Assembly: GCA_013433145.1 (NCBI GenBank)
Contig: CM024185.1
Location: forward strand, 3,112,501-3,176,500
Direction of reading: 5' to 3'
DNA: 64,000 bases
Origin: Ascaris suum
Lineage: Eukaryota > Nematoda > Chromadorea > Rhabditida > Ascarididae
Made by a program: the position numbers and the translations under genes. Below are positions 1 to 13,927 of this stretch, piece after piece (position 1 is the first letter of the stretch; the number at the start of each line of letters is the position of its first letter). Below the pieces are notes generated by a model. That model was not told where the DNA came from and made no database searches. It saw nothing but the letters and a program-made list of their open reading frames with translations.

Positions 1-40
1 GTTTAAAAAGATCAGTTAATCTGTGAGTAAAAAATTCACG

Positions 41-531
41 TCATTCCCCGCACCCCACCTCCGCGTCTACCTGGATGTTGAAAGAAATCACCGTTCTTGA
101 AAAACATTCAGAAATTTCCCAAGTTTCGGTGAAAAACTCTCCGTCTGGGAGTTGATCCTGAATCGTTTTTCCAATGTTTACAAGTGTGGCGAATAACTCA
201 ACGGCACTTAGGCTTACCGAATCTGTGATGTCATTCCTACCAACAGCACCATCACCTTGCAGCAATTTTATTCCTGTAACTACCATCACGACGAACATGC
301 ATTTTCTGCCTGAATATATCCATTAACCTCTTGTACCAATCGTCCATAAAACACCTTAGCCAAACCTCCCTTCCCTTGCTCTGTTTCTAACCAGCAGCAC
401 CCCCCAAAAGCAAATCGGCACTTGCTACCGTTATCGCCATCGTTCGAACGCAAGTCATTTAGGCCGCTTTCAATTGCGTAATTCAACGCATCAATCCAAA
501 CGAACGATCGCTTTGCGTAAATAAACCACAA
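41..531 (-). CDS. Two adjacent unassigned coding-like minus-strand segments
   Basis: Segment 531-300 encodes a frame with RSFVWIDALNYAIES and CRFAFGGCCWLETEQGKGG. Segment 297-70 encodes TGIKLLQGDGAVGRND and DQLPDGEFFTETWEISE. The second contains strong donors (GATTCG|GTAAGC near 214, ATCCAG|GTAGAC near 71) and an acceptor (AACGATTCAG) between them, which would frame a 60-bp intron. The two segments are in different frames and I could not find a phase-consistent join. Composition fits minus-strand transcription of this region. No domain recognised; could also be chance frames. Confidence 0.25.
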
Positions 532-3371
532 TTACTGATTAGATCTCTGGCGTTCGTTTATGTCAAATACACAAAGAAACCGGCGATGCCACACTATCGC
601 TAACAGAAAAAAAAAAAGAAAAAAAGATTAACAAAATTTTCAAACTTCAACATCGAACACCTCGAGGCACAAGGTGAAGTGGCTGAAGTAGTCGGCGGTT
701 ATGATGATGCATTAATTACAGAAATGCCTACCTCATCTCTAGTTTATTAGCAGTAATAATGCTCATTAGAAGATTCAAACTCCTTTATTATATAATATAC
801 CGGGGAAATAACCCAAAATCTTTCCATCCTAAAGAAGTGAGTTTTTCTCTTGTTAAAATCTAAATTACACATACAGATGTGAAAAAAATTAACTGAATAT
901 ATGCGCTGTGGGTTGGATACGTTGTACCTTAAAGAATGCATTAAGTGAATTAATGTTAACTCTTGCATCTTTTTTTTTCCATGAGATTGTCGATCAGGAT
1001 GCCCAATTCCCCTCAAACCTCGACAGTACTAATCAACGACAATCACTGCTCATACTATCCATTTCCTTTACCAACATGTTCACTACCATGAGATGAACTT
1101 CCACCATAACTCACCCCTCTTCCTCCTCTCCCTCTCTTATCTCCACGGAAATTCCCATCCTTTTTCGTTTCATCGGTTGTTGTTTCGTCAAACAACATTC
1201 CCAATGCGAAGAACACTTTAATTTTCCAATCTGTACTGCAAATTCGCAACATTAACCCATAGAATTACAGATCCATCTAGATCATTCAACACCATCTATA
1301 TCCCACGTTCTTCACTGTACCGTAACCTAATAACATATATGCCACGTTAGATTTCCAGGTCATTCACCTGAAATCTCGGAAATTATAGCCCATTATTAGT
1401 GCGTCGGTATAGGCACTTTTACATTCCTTTTGTGTGCCGAAAATTGCTTGCCATATAACGACTACGAAACATGGTTGACAAATAGGGTGTTGGATATGTG
1501 CATTAGAAGACACTAGCAGCCGCGTTCTCTTCCAAAAACGCATTTTTGCCTTTGTTGGCAGCTGTTAGCAACCACAATTTACAACCCATCTCTTCTATCT
1601 CTTTACGCATACGGCTACCCTCTCCCACGCCAATATTCTATCCAGCCGCAACATCTGTCACGATAGAAGGAACGCACCACATCCGCTGATATAGGCGTTA
1701 AAACGTTTGTCCATATAAATTACGCATGCGCTCTCATTGAGGTCTCTGATTTATATATAGCACCTTTTAAATGATTCCATTACCCGTCGACTCAACTATC
1801 CACCCCCATTCCCCTCTCTCCTAAAATTCCAAATAGGAACTCTTATTGAGCTAGAGGAACCTAAGAGGAAAAAAACCAATGAAGAACTATAATTCCAGAA
1901 GCCTATTCTACACTTGCTAGCAGATCACAAGCATTTAAAAAAACCAATATTTGTTGCATCTGTTATTTTGCTAAAGAATGAAAAATGAGGATGAAGTGAA
2001 GCAGGAAGAAATCTGAAATCGAAAATCAAGACAATTTTTTCCACATAAATCATTAACTCACTAAACAATATTTTCCACAATTTCCTCAAATCCATTATCG
2101 AAAATTCTTTTCCCATGGCATTTCCTTCTAAGAAACATTGCTCGCTTAAACGATAGATTATAGCAGTTGTCAGCGTTAACGCAAAAACGTTGGTCGCACC
2201 ATTCCCATAATCCCATTAGGACTGAACTCACTAATGCCTTCATTGTGAGACCACCCGCCGTTTAGTAAACTTGCATTAAAAAAACATTCGCATGGCTGAA
2301 ATGGAATCACGGATATTTCTCATCGAAAGGACGATCCATTATCCACCATCTCCGCAATAGTAGACTAATTCCTCATAGAATGTAACAATTAGAGAAGGCA
2401 GAGATGGGAGATAAATGGGGAACCTGAGGAGGAAAGAAATTGTGGAAAAGACTGTGGAAGAAAGAAAAAAGCAAGCATAAAAATTAAAAAACCGGAACGA
2501 AATAATGGAATCCCATAAAAATCAAATATCGAACAGTTCTCTAAAAAATCTATCCATTTATAGAAATTTGTGCGAAAATCGTTCAAGTGAATTTAAAAAA
2601 AGAAAAAAAAAATCATCGCGATCTTTAAATTCGATAAAAATATCGTGATTTTCTCATGTGTGGAAAAAACAGCCGAAAAATTGGATCGTTTGAAATGTTA
2701 GAAAAACTTGATGTATCAATCGTACTCCATAGTTGATACAACAAGACGAATACGATTGACTAAGCCCTCTTACAGCTGTCTGCAGATAGAATTCTGCGAA
2801 ATTCAATGGAAATTTTCAAGAAAAGAGAAAAAATTAGTTCGACCTGTAATGTCATCTCCATGGTGAGGAAGAGAATAAAATTTCAAGCGCGCACTTACAT
2901 CCACTAAAGGGAAATTTTAGACAATAAACGAGAAAATTAGCAATCACAGTAGCAAACTAGCCTAAATTTTCCTGAAGAAACTTTTTGGCCAGGTCTTTTC
3001 AAAGATTTTTTGTCGCTAGAAAAAACCAGAAAAACGGCCACACTTGTTGGAATATCAAAAAACGAACTCTTCTGCACTTTTTTCCGTGACTCGAGCTTTT
3101 CGTATTGCTATCAGATATCCACGTGCAGGAAGTAATATTTTAGAAATAACCGTCGGCAATCCAAACACCACAAATTATTCTCAGTTATATTCCCCAAAGC
3201 CCATCCTATATACATAACCGCCGCAGGCCGATAGTAGTGCTTAAGGTCATACAATCGGTCAAAGTATCATACTCATAAAAAAGCTCTTCGCTCGCCGGAT
3301 GAATAAACTTCGACTATTCCCAATAACACCTAATGGGAACACTAATGACAAATTGCCTGCTTAAAACTTAC
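532..3371. other. Gene-poor AT-rich interval
   Basis: Apart from the weak RGG-like segment, I see no supportable gene. It holds A-runs (606-628, 2599-2611) and short minus-strand frames without consistent splice support. Confidence 0.4.
1115..1252 (-). other. Candidate RGG-rich exon end
   Basis: A minus-strand frame running through LFDETTTDETKKDG and a Gly/Arg stretch (RGDKRGRGGRG) meets a consensus donor GTGAGT at 1114. RG-rich tails are common in RNA-binding proteins, but they also arise from purine-rich simple sequence, which is frequent in this window. Confidence 0.12.
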
Positions 3372-3623
3372 TGAGCAATTAATCGAATCCCAACATTCTT
3401 CCCCAAACTTGAAAAGATTAACCTACCAGTTGACCCCCTCCCCTTCATTTCTGCTATTTCCATTCCGATGAGCTGAATTCTAGACAGATCAAAGATAAAA
3501 TAAGCGTCGTTCTTGCACAGCTGGACTACAAATAACACAAAAGAGGCGCCGGCAAAATGCCAAACGTTACCACCTGCCAGCCGAATAGCATATATGTAAT
3601 AAAATAGGTCGAATGAACAGCAG
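3372..3623 (-). CDS. Candidate internal exon encoding a hydrophobic segment
   Basis: A 252-bp minus-strand segment begins after an acceptor (GCTTGTACAG) and ends at a near-perfect donor (GCTCA|GTAAGTTTT). It is open in one frame: a hydrophobic stretch (FDLFYYIYAIRLAGG, then GASFVLFVVQLC) followed by a basic, polar part (MEIAEMKGRGSTGRL). It could be a membrane-protein exon. No family recognised, and its phase does not match the neighbouring candidate at 3761-3867. Confidence 0.28.
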
Positions 3624-3760
3624 CTGTACAAGCAAACACTATTAGCATATGAAAGAGAGAAAATAAACCTCAATTCTCACTTCTTTCCTAGCCCTTTCCC
3701 TCCTCAGAACCATGCCTTTGAGATATCTCTCCTCTCAAAAAAAGTGCAGAATAATCCTAC

Positions 3761-3867
3761 GTGGTTTTCTTCGTAGAAACTATTCATCCATATCTTGAAG
3801 CAAATGCAAACAATGCTGTCTAAAAAATCCACCATCTCATCCACCATCACCCCTTCAGCTTCTCTTG
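3761..3867 (-). CDS. Candidate internal exon, unassigned
   Basis: A 107-bp minus-strand segment lies between acceptor CAATTTTTGGACAG and donor AACCAC|GTAGGA. The open frame reads REAEGVMVDEMVDFLDSIV and continues CICFKIWMNSFYEENH. Acidic and then hydrophobic composition is protein-like. It lies just upstream, in the sense of transcription, of the hydrophobic candidate at 3372-3623. A missing exon or wrong splice choice would be needed to join them. Confidence 0.25.
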
Positions 3868-6800
3868 CTGTCCAAAAATTGCTGCACTTATACACAACCC
3901 AGTGACCACTGAATAAAAATATGCGATTTGCTCATTAATTTTAATATATTCGCACTGGTGTACAGAGCTTGACCAACATCTACTTTATTTGTTTAATGGA
4001 TAAATAGCCACAACAATCGCTGAATCATGATAAATGATTTGCAAATAATTAGAACGGTCACATACGTCATGGTGCCATCTGTGAATTGCCCACTTAGAAG
4101 AATCATTGCGCCGTCTAGTACCTCTTAAATGGTTACGCCAATTCATTCAACTACGATTCAGGGAATCGGTAAATGCCCATTCCCACTCACGCATGTCACT
4201 CATTCCCACTCCACCATTTTAATCCTTGAAACGTAATTACACATAATCGAAATGCCTCTCGCACAATTATATGCAATCATAAATCTTTCAATCTAAAATA
4301 GGCGTAAAAACGTCCCATCTTGCATTTTCTTAAAAAAAAGAGACAAGCCAGCAATCATCGACTACGACTTCATTCAAAATCGTCGCTTCTCAACTTCTCT
4401 CAAACGGCTCTTTTCATATCCTGCCCCTTGTTCCTTCCATCCTCTTCTTCCACCATTTCTATCCTCCCTCTTATTCCTTTCATCCTCCTCCCCATCCCTA
4501 CTACCGCCCTTCATTTTCTCTTGATACGAAACCTCTTATTGCCAGTCCCTCGGCAAGGTTCAGGTCTATAACAAGTGATATCATTGTGTAATGACGTCAT
4601 GCAATTCGTTGCTCACACACGTCATGTTATTCAACATTACATGCGATACTATGACGTTGCTTTTTGCGATTAGTGCATTAGAGCGCTTCATGCTCACTGC
4701 AGAAAATACTTTTATGTCACTTCGCGTGCACCCTACAATAAAGAAATTTGAAGTACCATAAAACTGGAATAAACACCTGCTAATGTATTCGTGTGAGCCA
4801 TCAAAAGATGAACGAATTCGAATAACGACAAAGAGAATCCTTAATTGAAAAATCCATTAGAAATTACAATATTAAATAAAAAACAGAAGTCAAAAAATTC
4901 TAAATCAACACAACCCTCGACTGCTTCAAAGACGAGCCCATCTCTCCTCTCCAAACAAATATTCTCTCAAAAAGCGCCCCATTTCGAATTCGACGATCAT
5001 CCCCATTCTCAGTGTTTTGTCAATTCCTTCTCAGTCACGAACAATACCCAGAACAAGCCTCTTAGAACAATAGACACAGTTAATAAATCAAAATTTGAAT
5101 GCTCGAAAAAGATGAAGCGAAATACATTAATTCGCATACGCTATTAAATAAATCACATTTGCGTGCACCACTAAATGAGCCTCTTCCGGCCACCAGCAAC
5201 GCACTCAATCATCGTTGAATGGACAATTCAAATGCATAATCATACCAGAAATTACGCTCTCTTCCTTCATGCAGATAAAATTCACACAGCCTAACCTAAC
5301 TTATCCCTAGATACTGATGCCTACACGTTCACGGGGAGACCCGAAACACGTTAGCTCTCTTAAGTAACCTTGTTGAGGGAAACGCTTTTTAGCCAAGCAT
5401 AAGAAACGGCGGGTGGAGGGAGGAGGGGGAAGGGGAAGGAGGGGACAGTCAAAACGTCGAAGGCTCACAGAGGCCATAATTCTTTAAAAAACGAAGACTG
5501 GGAAGATATGAGGGCTCAATAAAAATACAAAAGCTTTAAGAAAGGTCGAAAGGATAGGAACAATATGTCGGGAGGAATCGGGAATGAGGAAACGGTACTC
5601 ATTTCCAATCTCTCCCAGCATGATACTCGAGTCCAAAAAAACTTCAAGTCCCCTATTTCTTTCAACTCATGTCTAATCTGTGAAAAGGTTCTTATGCAAA
5701 ACATATCTAATTACAGCCAATTATATGAGCCCAATCGAATTACTGATCACAAGTACCGTCATTTGTGCAAATCTGACTCTACTGTCAGCGGATATACCTT
5801 TCCCGCTCTCAGGAATATCTTCACAAAACAAACTTCCAAGGTGGTAATTACAGTTGGTTTCCCACAGCCATCAATGAGGCAAAACAGTATCTATAAAAAC
5901 TCCTTCCCCTTGACGAATCGCTATATGTGCCACGAATGTGATCGTTAAATTATAGAATCCAAACGCCCTCAAAGGTCACTCAGCACTCATAGCATCCATT
6001 CATCATAATCGCTACCCTCTACGGCCATCATCTCAGCATGCGATCAAGTCTGCGACGAGCAAACAGCAGTGCCACTATTTTGAAGAGGTGAGGGAAAGAA
6101 GGCTGGGGGGGGGGGGGAGGGATCGGGTAAGGATGTAAGCGCAGATTCGGTGGATTAATGCTGCTCTCGAGGAAAGGAAAAGGACTATAGGCATAACATC
6201 ACTTTGCGCAATCACAATAAGTTTCTAAGTTCCATTACAGAGAGAAGTTTCAGTTTAAAATCTCGGTTAAAGTAAAGCCTCTTCCCATCTCTTTTTTATT
6301 GAATATCCCCATCAAACGAAAAGCTCAGGTGCACGATGAACCTGAGCAAGACCTCCAGACATTACAACTCCAGAACCCAATTAGTACAATTAAAGTTTTA
6401 GAACTTCGAAGAGCGAACCATCATGAAACTTAATTTCCCTTGGAACAATTCACCAAGTGGATGGAGTAATACCTCGACCACTTTTCAACCACCTACAAAA
6501 CGACCTCATAAGTGGGTACTGCAAAACAGCACAGAAGTGCTCTCAAGTGCTAATTCACACCCATAATGAGTGGGGCACTGTCTGCATTCATTCAATAACC
6601 ACTGCTCGATTTCTAGCACACTTCAATTTTCGGGTACCCCTCTTGAGGTACCAATTATCCACGTGTGTATACGTCTCATTGAGTTATTCAGATACCACTA
6701 TAATGCAGCAACATCTGTCCTCACCATATTAACACCAATTTAATCCCAAACGTGCGTTCGACCGTTAACTGCCCTCCGTGTTCTTCGCAGAATTCACTTT

Positions 6801-7412
6801 GCCTATAATGCTATGCCAAAACCCTTCCAACAAATAATTTTTATAGTAACCTGGACCTGACAAAAATGTGGCATTTAACAATATGGCGAATATTTACATT
6901 TGTTTATTGATGCTACAAGACTATATATCTTTAAAAGATATTATTATTATTTACTAGTAATAAAAATTATTGCTGTCATTTCACCACGTTAGCGACCATT
7001 CACTTATATTAACCCATTTATTTCCAGCTCTAATAAATATCTATCACTAATTTTTATTACCCCTGATGTGCTGCAATAATTATGAAAAACAATAAAATCA
7101 ATGAAACAATTCCATCACACTATTCTAAGCTCAGAGAAATTCCCTCACATATTTTTCAAGGAACTTGTTTTCTAAATGCAATGACCTATTTTAATCGTCC
7201 TTCGAGTAAATGAGCGTAAAAAGAAACATAAAACGGCAAAGAGACCGGTTCCATATATCGTTAAGATGCTGTGCTTTTAGCGAACGGAGAACCCGCTTCA
7301 TATTCATCACCTTTGTCTCATTTAATCAAACTCCTCACAATCACTACTATACACTAAAATTTAGAAAACACACCAATGAAAAAAAGTAGCATGATGGCAT
7401 TACAAAAAAATT

Positions 7413-7487
7413 CTGCTAGCTCAGCTGGTACAGCGTTAGACAGGCAGTCAATTAATAACAGGTTCAAATCTTGCAAATGGATAAGCT
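7413..7487 (+). pseudogene. Degenerate tRNA-like sequence (tRNA pseudogene or SINE head)
   Basis: A perfect A-box match (TAGCTCAGCTGG) at about 7420 and a B-box-like GGTTCAAATCT at about 7461 are spaced as in tRNAs, and a T-arm of four pairs can be drawn. The acceptor stem is broken, the base before the anticodon is A instead of T, and no CCA-type end is present. Not a functional tRNA by these criteria. Pol III promoters of tRNA origin are typical of SINEs. Confidence 0.55.
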
Positions 7488-9265
7488 TTCTTACATGCTA
7501 TCTTTATACACAATAATCGAATGAAGCGAGAGTTCCTTTACCTATGCATCTGATAATTATATGCAGCACCGTTATTGCGAATGATCAAATAATTCAAAAG
7601 CCTCCCCTAAACAATGTATAGAATTCCCTTTCGAATGACCAACCAAAATATATAAGTAAGCAATTTTATGAAAAACAATAAAGAAATTGCAACATTTTTT
7701 TTCCAGTCGCTGACCAAAAGATTATTTCCGCTTATCAAAATCACTCAGCAATTAATGGCCATCAATTTCCGATCATATTATCACCTCCAATCATTACCAC
7801 TGATCCCCTTGATTCAAACTTCAAACTATACCTAACTTTTTAGACACTCGAATTCCCCAACATCACTAGTGGTAATCCTACAACAGCTAGTCTTCAAAAG
7901 ATCCATATCACAATTTCACATTATTAAAATATATCGTCTCTATTTCCCACACTGAGTTCACTTCTTCGACCATTTTCTATAAAATGCGCCGAAATTTCTT
8001 GCATAAATTTCAACTAAACCACTAAAAAATTATTGAACAATACCTTAAACCGACTGCAACTCCCCGTCAGTGCAAATCAAAGCCATGAGGAAGTATGTAT
8101 AAATCTACTCAGTCGTCCTCTTTAACGCCAAAAATATATAAACTGAACTTCTTTATTTGTTTCCTCTTTATGAAGAAATAAAGACTTTTGGGTTCCCCTA
8201 CATCCCAAAAAGCAGCACTTATTATCCCCGCCTTTTTCCCTCTCTTGCAGCATTTCCGATGTCCCTCAAAAGCCAAAATCTGTAGAAAGCATAATCTATG
8301 CCATAAAACCATTCAAGCAATACTAGCCAAAAAAATGCCCATAAAGGCGTTCGTCCTTCGTATACACAATTGAGTGGTGCATTTGAGTGCGCAAAATGCG
8401 ATAACATGCATACATTGTGCCGCAAAATGACTTTTGGTTAAAAAAAGCGAAGGCCAATATGCAAAAACGCTAATCAAGCAATGCATCACTTTTTGCTTGC
8501 CCTTCATGAAAAAAAAATAGAACACAATTACTGTGCATCGGCATAACGACGCAATTATGCATCATTCTCCTAAACGAACTAATACAACCAATGCTGCATC
8601 AAACAACCTCTAATCACTTACGCAGCAGAAAAAGCCGGTCGAGTCGAAATCAAATCGACAAGGGTAAATAAACAGGTAAGCTAAACAACCGAAACGGCAA
8701 GATATTGCAAAAACTAGCTGAAGTGAAGAAATTTAAATATAAACCGGCCTTATCAAAATTCATCGAATGTTCCCCTCCAAAATTATTCGCTTACTAATAA
8801 ATCAGCCGTCTTACTATACCGAAACCACTTACTACTTACATCAACAGGTCCATCTTTCAATGGAATGACTGCATTGTCTATCAGCTATGGCTCATTTCAT
8901 GAGGCCCTCATTCCTCTAATTCCACAAATTATTTCTTCACAAATTTACATAAGCTGCTTTTTACAATCCTCTCCGCTTTCCTTTTACTTCCACCATTGCT
9001 GATGCTCATCTTCAAAGTTCAGTCCTATCCCTTGCATCAGGATGGTTATCCCTCAAAAGATCCCTCTCCATATCCTCATAAATGTGCGCAACATATGCGC
9101 GAACATGTCGCATTTCAGCGGAACGAAATCAAAAATGGCGCCAACCATGAACGGCAACAAAATAACAAACAATGAAGCATATAGATCGTCGATGATGCGA
9201 ACTGGTCATAAGGAACCCGTCTGGCAACAATTAATACTCCTCATAATCAGATCGCTGCTTCAAAC

Positions 9266-9280
9266 GCGCGAAATTCGCGC
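9266..9280. promoter_or_regulatory. GCGCGAA-A-TTCGCGC palindrome, E2F-like
   Basis: Seven-base arms flank a single A. Both arms contain the E2F-type core TTCGCGC/GCGCGAA. A CpG-rich palindrome is unusual in this AT-rich sequence; the regulatory role is inferred. Confidence 0.3.
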
Positions 9281-9538
9281 TCATCAGGCGACTTCCCTTT
9301 TTATTAAGAAAGAAGAAATTGTGACAAACATAAAATTAGTGAAATGTCTTTTAATATCAGAAAGTCACCTTATCTTACCTTCTTACCACGAGTTATCCTG
9401 TCAATAACTACCACATCCTAACATCCACTCATTCACGAATCGCATTTCAATAGATGCCTTTCAATGCTTTTTTTTTCTTACTTGTTTTCCTCGTCAACTG
9501 CCATATGGTCACTTCATAAACTCACTGAAACAACATAC

Positions 9539-9607
9539 CTCAGTATATGGGGCTACATCGTTGAGCGAATGCGCTTCGGGCGTACCCCCGTTGTAAGCAC
9601 CTTTCGA
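9539..9607 (-). CDS. Candidate 69-bp exon, unassigned
   Basis: A minus-strand segment with phase 0 at both ends lies between acceptor CGTGGTAG and donor ACTGAG|GTATGTTG. It encodes SKGAYNGGTPEAHSLNDVAP plus YTE. GC is near 55% against about 35% in the flanks, and the upstream in-frame stop sits in the acceptor itself. No family recognised. Confidence 0.3.
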
Positions 9608-11966
9608 CTACCACGAAGACCTTTGATACCTGAATAACAACTCTCATAACATACAGCAGAGTGAACCAGTCCATTCAATGCACTGTTTCTCAACTTAGCC
9701 TTTCTCTAGCAAAGAGCAGCGATCCAAAATTTTATAAAAACCTTCATCTCCAATACAAATAGTAAATAGTCTGGAATATAAACGAATGCATAAATTTGAA
9801 AAAAAAAAAAAAAGCAAAAATAAAGTCTTTGAGAGAGAATAATTAAGTATGAAATTCTTCGATTACAAAGATGCACATATTATTATTAAAAGATGCATCT
9901 ATAATCTTTTATTTTCCATCACATCCCCATCACATCACTACATATTCTCTCAAAACTGTAATATCGCTATACAGTCTCCAAAAAATCCCAACAGCCTTCG
10001 CTCGCACTCTCACGATGAAACCGGATACCAGTACCAGCCAATTTGGGAATAGCCGGTTGACATCCTGTAGCGTTCGATGGTGTGGCCGTAAGCACATACT
10101 TCGAAGACTTAGCACCACCTCGAAGCTCCACCTCACACGACATAACACGACGCTTGCATACCACTGGCATATAATCTAAAAATTGAACAAAGCTGATTCG
10201 GATTACTCCAGTTTCTTCGAACACCACCTTAAGGTAGAAATCGGAAAGAAATTAATCATGGCAAGGCACGATATGCGGAAGAGAAATTTCTTTACGCCAT
10301 CAATTATCCTATTGCAAAAAAACTACCCTACCACTGCACAAGTGACCCACCGCTCTATTAAAAAATAATAACAATAACTAATATTACTATTTTAAACAAG
10401 TGGTTTATTTTCTTAAATTAAAAAACTTAAATTATCTTCCCTCAACTTACCCAAAATAAATGAACATCTGCCGCATCAATATGAAAGGCAAAATTTCGCG
10501 AAAAAAAATGGTGGAAAAATTTCAAGTTTGCACCAATTACAAATCAAATCCCATAAACAACCACTTATTATAATATATACTGCAATTAAAAACACGAAAT
10601 GCTATGCCCATATATAGTGCATAACAATTCAAAATGGATGCGTCATCACTGATGTGCCTGTTTGCCTGTCTCTCATTCAGAGGTTAACTTCTCTCATCAA
10701 AGCACAATGATCGTATGATGGATGAACAGTTGTGATCATCCTTCTCTATCATCGAAATGTGGAATTCAGTTGACTGGCGAGAAGCCTCAAAACCGCAAAT
10801 ACAGAGTGTAAATCAACAACTGCATCCACCAAATGGCTATGCCACAACGAAGCACTTCTCACTCACAAACCACATCGTCCATCAACGTCACATGCAAGTG
10901 ACCACAATACTCCATCACCTCACTTTGACCACTCACTCTTCACACGAACTGATCGCTTCAATAATTATATCATATATCTAAATGCTATCTAATAATACTT
11001 TTAAATTGTCAATTCATTAAATGCATCGAGTAATCCCAATTATTGCGTTTCGACTATTCATGGCCGCAGCCACGTAAAGGAATAGTCCGGAAACAAGACG
11101 AGGGGAGATCTCTCTCGAATCTGTGGTTCAGCTATTGAATTTCACCGATATCACGTAGAATGCCGGACTTTCTCTGCAACTATTAACTACAGTGTGCTCT
11201 TATCTCATTGAATTCGTGCTAAGAAGACCATTCAATTTGTTCCTCTACGCACTGGGCGCTTCTTCAGATAGACGGTTGCTTGGTGATTTCGTCCTTCCCG
11301 AATCTAATATTCGAATGTTTCGTCCCATTCCGCCGCTAAGCCTCGACGCCCTTACTGAATAGAACTTTTACGATACTAATGATAGGTACTCTGTTATAAA
11401 TTTTTTATCTGTGTGATGATGGCATTCTCTATCATGCTCGATCGGATCACATGATGCTATTCGCTCAATAGCAATATCGATGCGCTTGAAACGGTGCCAA
11501 CAAGCTTAAGAAGAGAGAGGGAGAAAAAAAGGACTTTTACGAATGAAGGAAAGCAAGAAACTCCATTTTTTTCTTCGACAGTGTTCACATCAGACGGATG
11601 AAATATGCTATAAATGTACAGTATGCGGGTCATTGCAAAGTTTGAAAAATCTTTAAAAAACAACATAAATGCAATATAACCATTTATTTTCGCCTTTCAT
11701 TTCTATAAAAAGCTATCCGCTTTTGCAATTCACCGCTTCTCATTGTTACCATTCTGTATACTTCACAACCTTCATTTGCACCGCATTTACTATATACTGC
11801 AATCCCTTATTAGTGTATAGCGGATATTCTCATTCATAACACCCAGTGCTGCTTAGAGCAAATTTTTGCCAAGCTAAAAAGCGAAATATCAAGGAACAAA
11901 ATATTGCCCATATGCGACCTTTCCCAAGTTCACGACGAACGAGCTCTTTATTACTTGCTAAATCAA
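9608..11966. other. No supported gene
   Basis: AT-rich and C-over-G on the + strand. Contains an A-run at 9801-9814 and the palindrome TTTCGCGAAA at 10494-10503. Overlapping frames at 9.85-10.2 kb are open on both strands and give no consistent exon. Confidence 0.35.
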
Positions 11967-12105
11967 TCAGAGAAAATGACAGCCACTAAGAGGGCAAAGT
12001 GGCTGTTCCCTATCCATCTGTTTTAAGCTGATAGATGCCCGCAGAATGTCACACATATCTGCGCTGACCTCCGGAGTGGCCTCTTGCCGACCGTTATGCG
12101 TATTC
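11967..12105 (-). CDS. Candidate terminal exon, unassigned
   Basis: A strong minus-strand acceptor (CTCTTTCATTCACAG) opens a frame through QEATPEVSADMCDILRASIS and ending GCHFL before TGA at 11967. GC is about 50%. It may be a 3' exon of a minus-strand gene whose other exons lie between here and about 16 kb. No domain recognised. Confidence 0.28.
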
Positions 12106-13869
12106 CTGTGAATGAAAGAGCGAAAGGTCAATAACGCGTCACACGGACGGATGTGTAACAAAACACACATAACAACTAACGCCTACAAAATGCCTCTGAC
12201 ATAACGCCACGTTATTCGCACCATTCCACACTCCCGGCTGATGACCCAGTGCACGAGTGTTCAGTATGTATCAATGTTATCCCACCCCCGCCCCCCTCCC
12301 CTATTTCCATTTTATTTACATTACATTAAATAATAAAGGAAAACGTCTTCAAATCTTGAGAACCTTTGCATCTTTTTTGACATATGAGTTTGGCATAAAC
12401 CCTAGAAAAATGTGGAATCTAAATGAGGAAAAGGTCAGGCACAATGCACGTAATCTTTATCCCTCTTAACCTAGCCATCAGCGCGCTAGTCAACGATTGG
12501 ATTATCCTTCATGCAAATTCATCAGACAGCTCAATGGAACAGCAATTACAGCTCCACCTCGCGTCTGATCTCTCTTTCGCTAGGCATCAGCAAATGAACG
12601 GCATAATTCCCTCCGCTCTTTTCCTTAGCCTCGAGAGTGCCTCAGCGGAAGGCTATGACCGCTATCAAATATTGTAATAAGGTCTCAATGACGAAAGTTT
12701 CGTGACACAAAGTGGGCAAAGACAGCAAAGACATATCAGCATATCACTTCAATTATCACTTATCACTGAAGCTAGAGGGAGAATTATCACTTAATTTTAG
12801 ATATGAATTTCATGCAAAACAGAGGATTAATTTTGCATCAAAAAGTGATTGTTAATCTTTACAAAGAAAATGAACGATGCAAACAATAAAAAAGGATGCC
12901 GCAAAAACTTCGAAAAAAACGCATCGGTCACTGATGAAAATATTTTCCACTCATATTGAAGAAAAAACGATAGTACGTCAACAATAAAAAAAGACAAAAG
13001 CTAAAAGAAAAAACTTAACGATATAGCCAATGATCACTACAGCTAATATCAACAATCGGTACATTCTTTTAAATGAAAAAATCAATTAGAAAATTATGAT
13101 TGCAAATATAAACCCACATAATATACTCTATTCCAAGCAAGTTGCTATCATCACTTTCAATATCACCAGTAATGATAGCAGAAATAATTGGCTCGCAGTC
13201 CTTCACCCGATCCCCCTTCCCCTCAAGAGATCTGGTTATTCACCTACAGACGACATATACCTGACAAAAGCAGCATACGGCTGCTACAGCAACTTCCTGT
13301 CACCTAGCACGTTTCCAAATATCAAGCAGAGATCGCTTAATTGCCATACAACGCTCATTTAACGTTACGACCAGCTCTCTGCCTATCGCTCTCCAGTGTC
13401 ACCTCGATGTGCATAGTCATTAGCGAAAAAAAGCCCGATGAAACATGAAAACCGATGAAGCAGCGCTTCGATCGTTCTTCGAACTTTCACGAATGCTCCT
13501 ATCTCGACTTCTATGAGTCCACAATATAGTTCCTTTATTAGACCACTAGGAACAAAATCCTTGTTCATTCGTTAGGAAACCAACTCCTAGCACAACGTGA
13601 GCAAGAAAAAAAACTTTAGGCAGAAAGCAATAACCGTAAATAAAATTCTTCTCTCGGCGTGCTGCCAATGGTAGGATGGCCATACGAGAGTGAAAATCAT
13701 CTAGGATAGTCCCATATGAAAGCTTTCACATTTGAAAATGCCAGCATTCGCTAAAGTCTTGCTTTCATCTCAAAACGTTTGCTGAATTGATTTTCTTGGC
13801 CAGTGCTCGAGCAGTGTATGCAGTAGTAGATCACTACCCATTGTAAAGAAATATTCATTTCCTACTTTC

Positions 13870-13927
<58 letters not shown>

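Larger units (their letters stand above)
3868..9538. other. Mostly non-coding, C-rich on the + strand
   Basis: No gene supported. Features seen: a purine-rich tract at 5408-5456, a 13-16 base G-run near 6104-6118, a degenerate tRNA-like element at 7413-7487, and two strong minus donors near 8625 and 8840 preceded by very short open stretches. The stretch before 8840 reads LIDNAVIPLKDGPVD. A possible minus-strand initial exon lies at 9504-9482 (MAVDEEN, donor AACAA|GTAAGA, upstream acceptor TTGTTTCAG). Confidence 0.35.

Noticed and set aside
7413..7487. Functional tRNA gene
   Set aside because: No acceptor-stem pairing and wrong base before the anticodon despite good A and B boxes.
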